A stretch of DNA of 64,000 nucleotides, taken from NCBI RefSeq assembly GCF_945957355.1, contig NZ_CAMFKM010000013.1, positions 121,697-185,696 on the forward strand, given 5' to 3'. This DNA is from an uncultured Reyranella sp. (GTDB lineage: Bacteria > Pseudomonadota > Alphaproteobacteria > Reyranellales > Reyranellaceae). The position numbers and the translations under genes were made by a program. Position 1 is the stretch's first letter; the number at the start of each line of letters is the position of its first letter. Shown here piece after piece: positions 16,814-25,424 of this stretch. Below the pieces are notes generated by a model, which was not told where the DNA came from, did no database searches, and worked only from the letters and a program-made list of their open reading frames with translations.

Positions 16814-17101
16814 ATGGTCATGGGCAAGGTGGCGACGGCGATTGACAGCAAGCTTCGGGCGGCCTTCGCGCCGGTCCGCCTGGCCATCGAGGACGAATCG
16901 TCGAAGCATCACGGGCACGCCGGCTGGCGCGAGGGGGGCGAGACGCATTTCCGGGTGGAGATCGTGTCCCAGGCCTTCGAAGGCAAGACCCGCGTCGCCC
17001 GCCAGCGGCTCGTCTACGCAGCCCTCAAGGAGGAGCTCGACGCCGGCCTGCACGCGCTGGCGATGGAGACCCTGACGCCGGCGGAAGACGGAAGGCGCTA
17101 G
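16814..17101 (+). CDS. bolA: BolA family protein
   Basis: 95 residues, with the BolA fold signature: a central SSKHHGHAGWREGGETHFRVEIVSQAFEGKTRVARQRLVY segment containing the conserved histidines and FxGKxRVxRQRLVY helix-turn. BolA proteins pair with monothiol glutaredoxins in iron-sulfur and iron regulation. The start at 16814 or 16820 is equally possible; tgagg precedes both. It is divergent from the J-domain gene, and its end overlaps the convergent DUF2889 gene by 4 nt. Confidence 0.93.
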   Translation: MVMGKVATAIDSKLRAAFAPVRLAIEDESSKHHGHAGWREGGETHFRVEIVSQAFEGKTRVARQRLVYAALKEELDAGLHALAMETLTPAEDGRR

Positions 17102-17751
17102 CCCTCCATCTCCACGTCCTTGCCTTCGACGGCGGCGCGCACGGCTTCGGCATCGGGGCCGGTATAGAAGTGCGGCACCCAGCGTTTCGTGACCTCGCTG
17201 TCCGACGCCCAGGTGTGGCAGGTGTCGAGCATGTAGGGCTTGCGCCGCGGCCTGGGCGGGGCGTTGGGATCCTTGGGCGGCAGCGTGCCGGTCTTCTCCC
17301 GATGCGCGTTGTTGAGATCGCGCGCCTTCTTCGAGGACACGGTCTGGAAGGCGGTCGTGGCCACTGGTCCCAGCAGCTCGACGATGTGCGTGCAGCCATG
17401 CACGCCGCCCAGCCGCTCGCGCACCGCGCGATGGAAGCCGCCGCCGATGCGCAGGCCGATCAGCTTCCTGAAGGCCGGCGCGATGTCGCCGCACATGCGG
17501 TAGGGCGACTTGTCGGTCACGGCCTCGGCATCGACGATCGTGAACTTGTGGTCGATCGTCAGCCGGATCGACATGTCGTGCACGAAGTCGCCCGGCTGCA
17601 AGGGCCCGCGCCATTCGTTGGCGTGTTCGTAGGTCTTCTCGTCGGTGATGCGGCCCTCGATGTCCCACAGCCCGTCGTCGCGGAAGAAGCCCTGGCAGAC
17701 GACGCGGCGCGTATGAAGGTGCTGTCGCCCGACCGGCGGCGAAAGCGGCAT
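17098..17751 (-). CDS. DUF2889 domain-containing protein
   Basis: 217 residues matching the DUF2889 pattern: HTRRVVCQGFFRDDGLWDIEGRITDEKTYEHANEWRG at the start, then PGDFVHDMSIRLTID, YRMCGDIAPAFRKLIGLRIGGGFHRAV and GVHGCTHIVELLGPVATTAFQT. No signal peptide or membrane segment is present. The function is unknown; several His/Cys residues in conserved positions could bind metal. It lies 28 nt downstream of the HlyC/CorC gene on the same strand. Confidence 0.85.
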   Translation of the reverse strand: MPLSPPVGRQHLHTRRVVCQGFFRDDGLWDIEGRITDEKTYEHANEWRGPLQPGDFVHDMSIRLTIDHKFTIVDAEAVTDKSPYRMCGDIAPAFRKLIGLRIGGGFHRAVRERLGGVHGCTHIVELLGPVATTAFQTVSSKKARDLNNAHREKTGTLPPKDPNAPPRPRRKPYMLDTCHTWASDSEVTKRWVPHFYTGPDAEAVRAAVEGKDVEMEG

Positions 17752-17779
17752 GGTCGTTCCTCGTGGTGTCAGGTGGAAG

Positions 17780-19084
17780 TCAGTTGCCCGCCTGTATGGC
17801 GGCGGGCGGCACGATCCGCAACTCGGCGACGCGCGTGCCCTCGCGCTTCAGAATCTCGAAGCGGAATCCGTAGAATGCATAGACCTGGCCGACTTCGGGG
17901 ATGCGCCGCGCTTCGTGCAGCACCAGCCCCGCGATGGTCGTGGCGACGCTTTCGGGCAGGCCCCAGCCGAACTCGCGGTTGAGGTCGCGGACCGGGACGT
18001 CGCCCCGGCAGACCACGCTGCCGTCGTCGCGCCGGACCACGCCGCGGCGGATCGCGTCATGCTCGTCCTCGATGTCGCCGACGATCTCCTCGAGGATGTC
18101 CTCGAGCGTCACGATGCCGCGCAACGCACCGTATTCGTCGACCACGAGGGCGAAATGCTCGTGCCGGGCGCGGAAGGCCTCGAGTTGGTCGAACAGGATC
18201 GTGGATTCCGGGATGAACCACGGAGGGGTCAGGATCGGATCGATCTGCACCGACTTCGGACCGCCCGCGGCCTCGACCGCCCGGAACAGGTCCTTGGCGT
18301 GCATGATGCCCACCACATTGTCCGCCTCGCCGCGATAGAGGGGAATGCGCGTATAGGGCGCCGCCAGCATTTGCGTGACGATGGCCTCGGTCGGCTGGTC
18401 GGCGTCGATCAGCACGACGTTGCCGCGATGGGTCATGACGTCGCCGACCGTGTGGTCGCCCAGATCGAGCACCGAGCGCAGCATCGCCTTTTCGGCGGGG
18501 GCGCTGTCGCCGGTCTGGCCCTCGCCATGCAGTTCGATGGCGCCGCGCAGCGTGTCGCTCTGCTCCTCGGCGTCGGGCGTGCGGTCGGTACGCACGTTCA
18601 GGAGCCTGAGGAAGAAGCGCGAGATCGCCGCGACGCCGCGCGCCATCGGGCCGAGGATGGTCAGCGTGACCATGATCGACGGCGCCAGGGCCAGCGCCAC
18701 CCGGTCGGCGCGCAGAAGCGCCCAGGTCTTGGGCATGACCTCGGCGAAGATCACGATCAGGATGCCGATGACCACCGTCGCGTAGACGACGCCGGCTGCG
18801 CCGAACAGGGCCGTCAGCACCGCCGTCGAGAGCGAGGCCGAGAAGATGTTGACCACGTTGTTGCCCAGCAGGACGGCGCTCACCGTCTCGTCCTTGCGGT
18901 CGAGCAGCGCGTTCACGATGACCGCCTTGGTATTGCCCTGCAGGGCCAGGCGATGCATGCGCGGCCGCGAGGCGCCGGTGATCGCCGTCTCTGCGGCCGA
19001 CAGGTACGCCGCCAGGAACAGGCAGAGCACGACGAGCGGCACCGCGAAGGAAAGCGGTATGTCGAAATGCAGCTCGGCGTCCAT
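17780..19084 (-). CDS. HlyC/CorC family transporter (DUF21-CBS protein)
   Basis: 434 residues. The N-terminal DUF21 domain has about four membrane segments (about 8-195, including FAEVMPKTWALLRADRVAL). Two CBS domains follow (about 205-345: VMTHRGNVVLIDADQPTEAI and FALVVDEYGALRGIVTLEDILEEIVGDIEDEHD), then a C-terminal CorC/HlyC domain (GLVLHEARRIPEVGQVYAFYGFRFEIL). The family is implicated in magnesium or cobalt transport or resistance, CBS domains sensing nucleotides. It is 8 nt downstream of aroB, likely the same transcript. Confidence 0.92.
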   Translation of the reverse strand: MDAELHFDIPLSFAVPLVVLCLFLAAYLSAAETAITGASRPRMHRLALQGNTKAVIVNALLDRKDETVSAVLLGNNVVNIFSASLSTAVLTALFGAAGVVYATVVIGILIVIFAEVMPKTWALLRADRVALALAPSIMVTLTILGPMARGVAAISRFFLRLLNVRTDRTPDAEEQSDTLRGAIELHGEGQTGDSAPAEKAMLRSVLDLGDHTVGDVMTHRGNVVLIDADQPTEAIVTQMLAAPYTRIPLYRGEADNVVGIMHAKDLFRAVEAAGGPKSVQIDPILTPPWFIPESTILFDQLEAFRARHEHFALVVDEYGALRGIVTLEDILEEIVGDIEDEHDAIRRGVVRRDDGSVVCRGDVPVRDLNREFGWGLPESVATTIAGLVLHEARRIPEVGQVYAFYGFRFEILKREGTRVAELRIVPPAAIQAGN

Positions 19085-19092
19085 GCCGTTGC

Positions 19093-20220
19093 TCAGGCCG
19101 CGATGGCGTCGTCGAGCAGGCCTCGCAGGCCCGCCTCGTCGACGTCGCGGGTGACGAAGGATTTCCCGATGCCGCGCGCCAATACGAAGGTGAGCTTGCC
19201 GCCCTCGGCCTTCTTGTCGCCGCGCATGTGCTCGATCAGCCTGGCCGCATTCCAGGTGCGGCTGTTGTCGCCGCCGATCGTGCGCAGCCGGACGGGCAGG
19301 CCGACCGCACCGAGATGGCGCCGCACGCGCTCGGCATCGGCGGCGGGGCAGAGACCGAGACGCGCCGACAGGTCGAACGCCATCGCCATGCCTGCGCCGA
19401 CGGCCTCGCCGTGCAGCAGCGACCCGCCAAAGCCGGTCTCGGCCTCGAGCGCATGGCCGAATGTGTGGCCGAGATTGAGGAGGGCGCGCAGGTCCGTCGT
19501 CTCGCGCTCGTCGGCCGCCACGATGCGGGCCTTGGAAAGGCAGCTCTGCTCGATCGCATAGGTGCGCGCCGCGGCGTCGCCCGCCAGCACGGCCTCACCG
19601 TTCTTCTCGCACCAGGCGAAGAAGTCGGGATCGTCGATCAGCCCGTATTTCGCGACCTCGGCGTAACCCGCGAGCAGTTCGCGGCGCGGCAGCGTGTCGA
19701 GCACCGTGGTGTCGGCCAGCACGAGGCGCGGCTGGTAGAAGGCGCCGACCAGGTTCTTGCCGTGGCGGGTGTTGATGCCCGTCTTCCCGCCGACCGAGGA
19801 ATCGACCTGGGCCAGGAGCGTCGTCGGCACCTGGATGAAATCGACGCCGCGCAACAGCACGGCGGCGGCGAAACCAGTGAGGTCGCCCACGACGCCGCCA
19901 CCCAGCGCCACCAGCGTGGTCTTGCGGTCGGGGCGCAGGTCGAGCAGCTCGTTCATCAGCCGGCCGAAGCTCGCGAAGTCCTTGCTGCTTTCGCCGGCAG
20001 GCACCGTCACCGTCTGCGCCCTGACGCCGGCCTTCTCGAACGAGGCGGCGAGGCGTGCGCCGTAGAGCGGCGCCACGGTGTCGTCGCTAACGATCGTGAC
20101 CCTGGGCGCGGCCAGCAGCGGGCGCGAAAGTTCGCCGGCGCGATCGATCAGGCCGGGGCCGATGGCGATGTCGTAGGCGCGGCCGGCCAGGTCGACGCGG
20201 ATGGTGCGGGGCGAACTCAT
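19093..20220 (-). CDS. aroB: 3-dehydroquinate synthase
   Basis: 375 residues. It converts DAHP to 3-dehydroquinate in the shikimate pathway, needing NAD and a divalent metal. Seen: ALGGGVVGDLTGFAAAVLLRGVDFIQVPTTLLAQVDSSVGGKTGIN (NAD and substrate binding), plus the metal-binding E...NLGHTFGHALE and HGEAVGAGMAMA segments. The ATG at 20220 overlaps the aroK stop in ATGA, so translation is coupled with aroK. Confidence 0.97.
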   Translation of the reverse strand: MSSPRTIRVDLAGRAYDIAIGPGLIDRAGELSRPLLAAPRVTIVSDDTVAPLYGARLAASFEKAGVRAQTVTVPAGESSKDFASFGRLMNELLDLRPDRKTTLVALGGGVVGDLTGFAAAVLLRGVDFIQVPTTLLAQVDSSVGGKTGINTRHGKNLVGAFYQPRLVLADTTVLDTLPRRELLAGYAEVAKYGLIDDPDFFAWCEKNGEAVLAGDAAARTYAIEQSCLSKARIVAADERETTDLRALLNLGHTFGHALEAETGFGGSLLHGEAVGAGMAMAFDLSARLGLCPAADAERVRRHLGAVGLPVRLRTIGGDNSRTWNAARLIEHMRGDKKAEGGKLTFVLARGIGKSFVTRDVDEAGLRGLLDDAIAA

Positions 20221-20780
20221 GTCGATTGTCCTGGTGTCGTGGCCTGCAGATAGGCGCGGATCGCGTCGAGTACCTGCTCCGTGGTGCGTTCGGCCGGTTG
20301 GGCGGTCGACTCGACCACGATGTCGGCTTCGGCGTAGATCGGGTAGCGCTGCTGCATGAGGCGCGCGAGAATTTCCTTGGGATCGCCCTGGCGGAGCAGG
20401 GGACGGTGCGTCCGCTTCTTCACCCGGTCGAACAGCACGTCGAGTTCGGCACGCAGCCAGACCGTGATCGCCCGGCTCTTCATCAGCGCCCGCGTCTCGG
20501 GATCCATGTAGGCGCCGCCCCCGGTCGACAGGACGTGAGGTGTCTCCTCCAGCAGGCGGCCGATCACGCGGCGCTCGCCAGCGCGGAATTCCTGCTCGCC
20601 ATACCTCTCGAAGAATTCAGCGATCGTGCAGCCGGCCGCGCGCTCGATCTCGTCGTCTGCATCGACGAACGGGAGGCCGAGTCTTACCGCCAGTCGCTTG
20701 CCGATGGCGCTCTTGCCCGCGCCCATCAGCCCCACCAGGGCCACGGTGCGCGGCAAGGACAGGGGGGGAGAGGCGTCCAT
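20217..20780 (-). CDS. aroK: shikimate kinase
   Basis: 187 residues. It phosphorylates shikimate at the 3-hydroxyl with ATP. Walker A GLMGAGKS is at 17-24. The shikimate-binding Asp is in FVDADDEIE (about 38-46), GGG at 87-89, and the lid region is RPLLRQGDP. It is first of the aroK-aroB-HlyC/CorC operon. The ATG at 20780 has gggggagagg upstream. Confidence 0.96.
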   Translation of the reverse strand: MDASPPLSLPRTVALVGLMGAGKSAIGKRLAVRLGLPFVDADDEIERAAGCTIAEFFERYGEQEFRAGERRVIGRLLEETPHVLSTGGGAYMDPETRALMKSRAITVWLRAELDVLFDRVKKRTHRPLLRQGDPKEILARLMQQRYPIYAEADIVVESTAQPAERTTEQVLDAIRAYLQATTPGQST

Positions 20781-20936
20781 GTCGAGCTGCAGCCATGGAT
20801 GTCGCCCATAATGACCCGGGTTTCAAGCGACCGGCCCCGAACATGGCCGCACGCGCTCTCGGCAATTGCCGCCCGGACGGCGGGCAGGTAGGTTGCTGCG
20901 GTCGTGGCCCTGTTCCGCTCCCGAAACCGATTCAGT

Positions 20937-21083
20937 ATGCCCACCCTGCGTCTCGGGCCTGTGATCATCGTCGCCGTCCTGGCCCTGGTGATTGCCGGGC
21001 TGGTGGCTCTTGCCGTCGTGGAACCGCGCCCGCCACTCAAGCACTTCGAGATTCCCGTCCCCAATGAGCGTCTTGCTCGCTAG
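20937..21083 (+). CDS. small single-pass membrane protein (48 aa)
   Basis: An ATG-to-TAG frame of 48 codons. There is a short polar start, one strongly hydrophobic helix (about residues 7-28, GPVIIVAVLALVIAGLVALAVV), then a polar tail EPRPPLKHFEIPVPNERLAR. The composition is that of a real membrane peptide, not of random GC-rich sequence. It sits in the otherwise empty 333-bp gap between aroK and xerD, same strand as xerD. No clear ribosome-binding site is seen. I recall similar short proteins with a charged tail in this position in related genomes, but cannot check this. The function is unknown. Confidence 0.55.
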   Translation: MPTLRLGPVIIVAVLALVIAGLVALAVVEPRPPLKHFEIPVPNERLAR

Positions 21084-21113
21084 CGGCGGACTTCTGGCGG
21101 CAGCTCGGGGCCC

Positions 21114-22055
21114 GTGAAGCGCAAGCCTGCCTTCAGGCACGTGCGGGAGGCCGAGGTCTTCCTCGAGATGCTGCAGGCGGAGCGCGGCGCCTCGAAGAAC
21201 ACGCTGCTCGCCTATGCCGCGGACCTGGCCGACCTCCAGGGTTTCCTGGCACGGCGCAAGCAGAGCCCGGTGACGGCCGACGCGACGGCATTGCGCGCCT
21301 ATCTGAAGTCGCTCGACTATGTCGGCATGACGCCGCGCACGGTGGCGCGGCGTCTGTCGGTCATGCGCCAGTTCTTCCGCTTCCTGCTGGCCGAGCAGCG
21401 CCGCGACGACGATCCGGCGAGTACGCTCGACTCGCCCCGGCTCGGCCGGCCCCTCCCCAAGGTCCTGTCGCGCGAGGAGGTCGACCGCCTGATCGAGGCG
21501 GCGCGGACCAAGGATGCGGTCGATGGCGGCCGCATGGCGACCCTGCTCGAAATCCTCTACGCTGCGGGCCTGCGCGTCTCGGAGCTGGTGAGCCTTCCCC
21601 TGTCCGCCGTCGAACGCGATCCCTCGATGCTGCTGGTGCGGGGCAAGGGCGACAAGGAGCGGCTGGTGCCGCTGTCCGATCCGGCGCGAACGGCGATCTT
21701 GGCGTGGCTGCACATGCGCGCCGGCCAGCTCGCCGAGGGCGAGACCTCGCGGTTCCTGTTTCCCTCGCGCGGCCGGACCGGCCACCTGACGCGGCAGCGT
21801 TTTGCACAGCTCCTGAAGGAAGCGGCCCTGGGCGCCGGCATCGATCCGGCGCGGGTGTCGCCGCACGTGCTGCGGCACGCTTTCGCCAGCCATCTGCTCG
21901 CGGGCGGGGCCGATCTGCGCTCCGTTCAATTGATGCTGGGGCATGCGGATATCGCCACCACCCAGATCTACACGCACGTGCTCGACGAAAAGCTGCGCTC
22001 GCTGGTGCAGGAGCATCACCCGCTGGCAAGGCGAAAGCGCCGGCCGGCCGGTTGA
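21114..22055 (+). CDS. xerD: site-specific tyrosine recombinase XerD
   Basis: 313 residues. It resolves chromosome dimers at dif together with XerC. It has an N-terminal SAM-like core-binding domain (about 10-100) and a C-terminal catalytic domain. The catalytic set is complete: Arg154, Lys178, His251, Arg254, His277 and Tyr286 (HVLRHAFASHLL, LGHADIATTQIYTHV). The GTG at 21114 gives the right length. Core gene neighbours (aroK, accA) argue for the housekeeping recombinase, not a mobile-element integrase. Confidence 0.94.
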   Translation: MKRKPAFRHVREAEVFLEMLQAERGASKNTLLAYAADLADLQGFLARRKQSPVTADATALRAYLKSLDYVGMTPRTVARRLSVMRQFFRFLLAEQRRDDDPASTLDSPRLGRPLPKVLSREEVDRLIEAARTKDAVDGGRMATLLEILYAAGLRVSELVSLPLSAVERDPSMLLVRGKGDKERLVPLSDPARTAILAWLHMRAGQLAEGETSRFLFPSRGRTGHLTRQRFAQLLKEAALGAGIDPARVSPHVLRHAFASHLLAGGADLRSVQLMLGHADIATTQIYTHVLDEKLRSLVQEHHPLARRKRRPAG

Positions 22056-22088
22056 CAGGATTCCGCGACCGGGCGACACCTGCCCGCA

Positions 22089-23042
22089 ATGACGATTTAC
22101 CTCGACTTCGAGAAGCCGATCGCGGACCTGGAAGGCAAGATCGCCGAGCTTCGGCATCTGCCCAATTCCGGCGACGTGGACATCGCCGAGGAAGTCATGC
22201 GCCTGCAGGAAAAGGCGCATAAGCAGATTCGCGCGACCTACGCCAAGCTGACGCCGTGGCAGCGGGTGCAGGTCGCCCGCCATGCCGAGCGGCCGCACGC
22301 CCAGGCCTATATCGACCGGCTGATCACCGACTATACACCGCTGGCCGGCGACCGCGCGTTCGGCGAGGACGCCGCCATCGTCGGCGGCATGGGCCGGCTG
22401 CAGGGCCGCAGCATCGTCGTGCTGGGCCAGCAGAAGGGCGACGACACCGATTCGCGCATCAAGCACAATTTTGGCATGGCGCGGCCCGAGGGCTATCGCA
22501 AGGCGCAGCGCCTGATGCGGCTCGCCGACCGGTTCAAGCTGCCGGTGCTGACCCTGGTCGACACGCCCGGCGCCTATCCCGGCATCGAGGCCGAGGCGCG
22601 CGGCCAGGCGGAAGCGATCGCCAGCTCGATCGAGACCTGTCTCGGGCTCGGCGTGCCGCTGGTCAGCGTGGTGATCGGCGAGGGCGGCTCGGGCGGCGCG
22701 CTCGCCATCGCCTCGTCGGACCGCGTCTACATGCTGGAAAATTCGGTCTACTCGGTGATCACCCCGGAAGGCTGCGCCTCGATCCTGTGGCGCAACAACG
22801 CCAATGCCCAGGACGCCGCCGAGGCGATGAAGGTCACGGCCGCCGATCTCAAGAAGCTCGAAGTGATCGACGACGTGATCCCCGAGCCGATGGGCGGCGC
22901 CCATCGCGCGCGCGAGGAGACAATCGACGTGGTGGGCAAGGTCGTCGCCGAGGCGATCGCCGACCTCTCGAAGCTCGACGCCGACACGCTGCGCGAGCGC
23001 CGCCAGGACAAGTTCCTGGCGATGGGCAAGAAGGGCCTCTGA
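22089..23042 (+). CDS. accA: acetyl-CoA carboxylase carboxyltransferase subunit alpha
   Basis: 317 residues. It is the alpha half of the carboxyltransferase that makes malonyl-CoA with AccD, biotin-AccB and AccC. Seen: the MTIYLDFEKPIADLEGKI start, RPEGYRKAQRLMRLADRF, TLVDTPGAYPGIEAEARGQ, GEGGSGGALAIASSDRV, and SVITPEGCASILWR. The length is standard. It starts 33 nt after xerD and runs 5 nt before the LLM oxidoreductase. Confidence 0.97.
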   Translation: MTIYLDFEKPIADLEGKIAELRHLPNSGDVDIAEEVMRLQEKAHKQIRATYAKLTPWQRVQVARHAERPHAQAYIDRLITDYTPLAGDRAFGEDAAIVGGMGRLQGRSIVVLGQQKGDDTDSRIKHNFGMARPEGYRKAQRLMRLADRFKLPVLTLVDTPGAYPGIEAEARGQAEAIASSIETCLGLGVPLVSVVIGEGGSGGALAIASSDRVYMLENSVYSVITPEGCASILWRNNANAQDAAEAMKVTAADLKKLEVIDDVIPEPMGGAHRAREETIDVVGKVVAEAIADLSKLDADTLRERRQDKFLAMGKKGL

Positions 23043-23047
23043 CTTCC

Positions 23048-24064
23048 TTGTCGCTGCGCCTCAGCGTTCTCGACCAGTCGCCGATCCGCAAGGGTGGCAC
23101 GCCGGCCGAAGCCGTGCGCGACACGCTGGAACTGGCCCAGCTCTGCGACCGGCTGGGCTACACGCGCTACTGGCTGGCCGAGCACCATAGCAGCGAGGCG
23201 CTGGCCGGCTCGACGCCCGAGGTGCTGATCACGCGCGTCGCCGGTCTCACCGAACGCATTCGTGTCGGCTCGGGCGGCGTGATGCTGCCGCACTACAGCG
23301 CCTATAAGGTGGCGGAGAACTTCCGCATGCTGGAGACGCTGTTCCCCGGCCGTATCGACGTCGGAATCGGTCGTGCCCCCGGTAGCGATCAGCATACGAT
23401 GCGCATCCTGGCCGACGGCAAGCCCAACTGGAGCAACGCCGAGAAGTATCCCTACCAGGTGCGTGACCTCGTCGCCTGGCTGCACGACGCACTGCCGCTG
23501 AACCACGAAGGCACCGGCGTCGTGGCCCAGCCGACCGGCGAGACGGCGCCCGACGTCTGGCTGCTCGGATCGAGCGACGACAGCGCGGCGCTGGCCGCCC
23601 ATTTCGGCCTGCCGTTCTGCTTTGCCCACTTCATCAATCCCGACGGCGGCGATGGCGTGACGCGCGCCTATCGCGCCCACTTCAAGCCATCGTCGCTGCA
23701 TCCCAAGCCGATGCCGATGATGGCGATCTCGGTCCTGTGCGCGGAGACCGACGAGGAGGCCGATCTTCTTTCGCGCAGCCGCGAAGTCTGGGCGATGCGC
23801 CTGCGGACGCTGGGTAACCCCGGCCCCGTCCCGTCGGTCGAGGAAGCGCTGGAAGCGGCGAAGCAACCCGGCGCCGAGCGCTGGCTGCCGGCGCTCCGCC
23901 GCCGCTCGGTGGTCGGCTCGCCCAAGACGGTGAGGGCCGGCCTCGAACGCCATGCCGCGGCCTACGAGGTCGACGAGATCATGGCGGTGACGATCTGCTA
24001 CGACTTCGAGAAGCGGAAGCGCTCGTACGAGTTGCTGGCGGAAGAGTTCGGGCTGAGCGCGTAG
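23048..24064 (+). CDS. LLM class flavin-dependent oxidoreductase
   Basis: 338 residues of luciferase-like (bacterial luciferase alpha/LLM) TIM-barrel type: LSVLDQSPIRKGGTPAEAVRDTLELAQLCDRLGYTRYWLAEHH at the start, RIRVGSGGVMLPHYSAYKVAENFRMLETLFPGRIDVGIGRAPG, and a C-terminal GSPKTV. The family uses reduced FMN or F420; the closest pattern is the MsnO8-like group. A TTG codon at 23048 is the only usable start near the family N-terminus. The frame is open far upstream but antisense or overlapping accA. It is probably co-transcribed with accA. Confidence 0.88.
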   Translation: MSLRLSVLDQSPIRKGGTPAEAVRDTLELAQLCDRLGYTRYWLAEHHSSEALAGSTPEVLITRVAGLTERIRVGSGGVMLPHYSAYKVAENFRMLETLFPGRIDVGIGRAPGSDQHTMRILADGKPNWSNAEKYPYQVRDLVAWLHDALPLNHEGTGVVAQPTGETAPDVWLLGSSDDSAALAAHFGLPFCFAHFINPDGGDGVTRAYRAHFKPSSLHPKPMPMMAISVLCAETDEEADLLSRSREVWAMRLRTLGNPGPVPSVEEALEAAKQPGAERWLPALRRRSVVGSPKTVRAGLERHAAAYEVDEIMAVTICYDFEKRKRSYELLAEEFGLSA

Positions 24065-24072
24065 GCCTCAAC

Positions 24073-24132
24073 GGAGCGCGCCACTCCAGTGGCGCTCATG
24101 ATCATGATTGCGCCACTGGAGTGGCGCGCTCC
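24073..24132. repeat. perfect 23-bp inverted repeat with self-complementary arms
   Basis: The left arm (24073-24095) and right arm (24110-24132) are exact complements. Each arm contains gcgccact-cc-agtggcgc, which can itself fold into a hairpin. The 14-nt centre tcatgatcatgatt holds a 12-bp palindrome. It lies between the convergent LLM oxidoreductase and TPR genes, so it can serve as a bidirectional terminator or a REP-like element. Confidence 0.8.
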
Positions 24133-24137
24133 AAAGA

Positions 24138-25424
24138 TCAAAGCCCCGCCAGCGGGAATCCCTTGCCTTTGCCGTTCTGCGGCCGGCGCTTCTCGATCAT
24201 GGCGCGAGCCTCGCTGGCGCGGCCGGCTTTCACCATCGCGGACGTCACGATGTATTCGAGCAGGTCGCGCTGGGCGCGGCTGCCGCCCAGGCGTTCGTGC
24301 GTGGCGAGCAGGGGCTCGATCTCGCCGATGGCGCGCGTCCAGTCGCCCTCTGCATAGGCCGCGAAGCCGCGCGCCAGCGGCGGCAGCATGTCGGCCGTGG
24401 CGCCGGCCGGATTCTCCGCGAACTTCGCGCGCGACGCATCGTCGCCGGCCATGGCGTAGGCCAGCACCGTGTGCATGTCGACGAAGCCGAGGCCCGGACG
24501 TCCGAACCACTTGGTGTTGTAGTCGGCAATCTCGCGCCAGCGCTGCGCCTGGCGCGGTTCGCCCGCCATCTCGGCGCGCGCCAGGAACGCCACGCAGTCG
24601 GTCGCGACGTTGATCTGCGGTCCCCAGGCGACGGCGGGGCTCAGCGCCTCGTCATAGATGCGCCAGGCCTCTTCCATGCGGCCGGTCTCCATCGACCACA
24701 GCGCGAGATGCCAGCTGTTGTGGACGTGCATGAGGCCGTCGCGCGAATAGTCCTTCATCCATTCCTTCAGGAAGGCGAGGCCGGTCTCGCGCTCGCCCAG
24801 CTCGTAGCAGAGATGGCCGCGGATATGGGCGGCGTGGGCGCTCCTCGGAAAGGCTTCGAGCGCGGCATCGATGTTGCGCTGGCCCTCGTCGAGCTTGTGC
24901 AGCTCGATCTGCGCGAAGGCGAGCTGCGTGCGGTACCACCAGTCGTCGCCATAGTGCGTCTCGAAGGGTTCGAGCAGCGCCAGCTGGTCGACCTCGCGGC
25001 CGCTCCTGCCGGAGAAACCGATCAGGCCGAACACGCTGGTCGCCGGCGCGAGCGCCATGGCGTCGCGCGGCCATTCCTTCATGTGTTCGCGAATCGCCTC
25101 GAGGGCGGCAGCGCCCTGGCCGGTCAGGATCTTCTCGAAGATCGCGATCTGGCTCTGTTCGCGCGGAGATGCGCTGGCGGCCAGCTCCTTTGCGCGCACG
25201 AGCGGCGCCTTGGCTTCGTGGCCGCGGCCCAGCAGCTGCTTGGCGCGGGCGAGCGATATATGCCCGAGGGCAAAATCCTCGTCGGCCTCGACGGACTTCT
25301 GGAAGGCCGTGTCCATGCCGGGCGTCGCGGCCATCAGGCTGTCGACGCCTGCGAGGTAGGCATCGCGCGCCGCGACCGATTGGGTGCCGAGCGGGTTGCC
25401 GTAGCGATCCTGCAGGCTGCTCAT
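24138..25424 (-). CDS. TPR protein of the TTC38 type
   Basis: 428 residues of alpha-helical repeats. It resembles the TTC38 (tetratricopeptide repeat protein 38) family: DRYGNPLGTQSVAARDAYLAGVDSLMA at the start, EPFETHYGDDWWYRTQLAFAQIELHKLDEGQRNIDAALEAFPRSAHAAHIRGH, then the conserved HVHNSWHLALWSMETGRMEEAWRIYDEAL. No signal or membrane segment is present. The start codon overlaps the stop of the upstream 2OG-oxygenase gene (ATGA at 25421-25424), so the two are translationally coupled. Function unknown; it is presumably a protein-binding scaffold. Confidence 0.85.
   Translation of the reverse strand: MSSLQDRYGNPLGTQSVAARDAYLAGVDSLMAATPGMDTAFQKSVEADEDFALGHISLARAKQLLGRGHEAKAPLVRAKELAASASPREQSQIAIFEKILTGQGAAALEAIREHMKEWPRDAMALAPATSVFGLIGFSGRSGREVDQLALLEPFETHYGDDWWYRTQLAFAQIELHKLDEGQRNIDAALEAFPRSAHAAHIRGHLCYELGERETGLAFLKEWMKDYSRDGLMHVHNSWHLALWSMETGRMEEAWRIYDEALSPAVAWGPQINVATDCVAFLARAEMAGEPRQAQRWREIADYNTKWFGRPGLGFVDMHTVLAYAMAGDDASRAKFAENPAGATADMLPPLARGFAAYAEGDWTRAIGEIEPLLATHERLGGSRAQRDLLEYIVTSAMVKAGRASEARAMIEKRRPQNGKGKGFPLAGL

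Noticed and set aside
21114..22055. Tyrosine recombinase as a sign of a mobile element
   Set aside because: The gene is XerD by length, residues and core neighbours. No att-like direct repeats, tRNA or phage genes are nearby.
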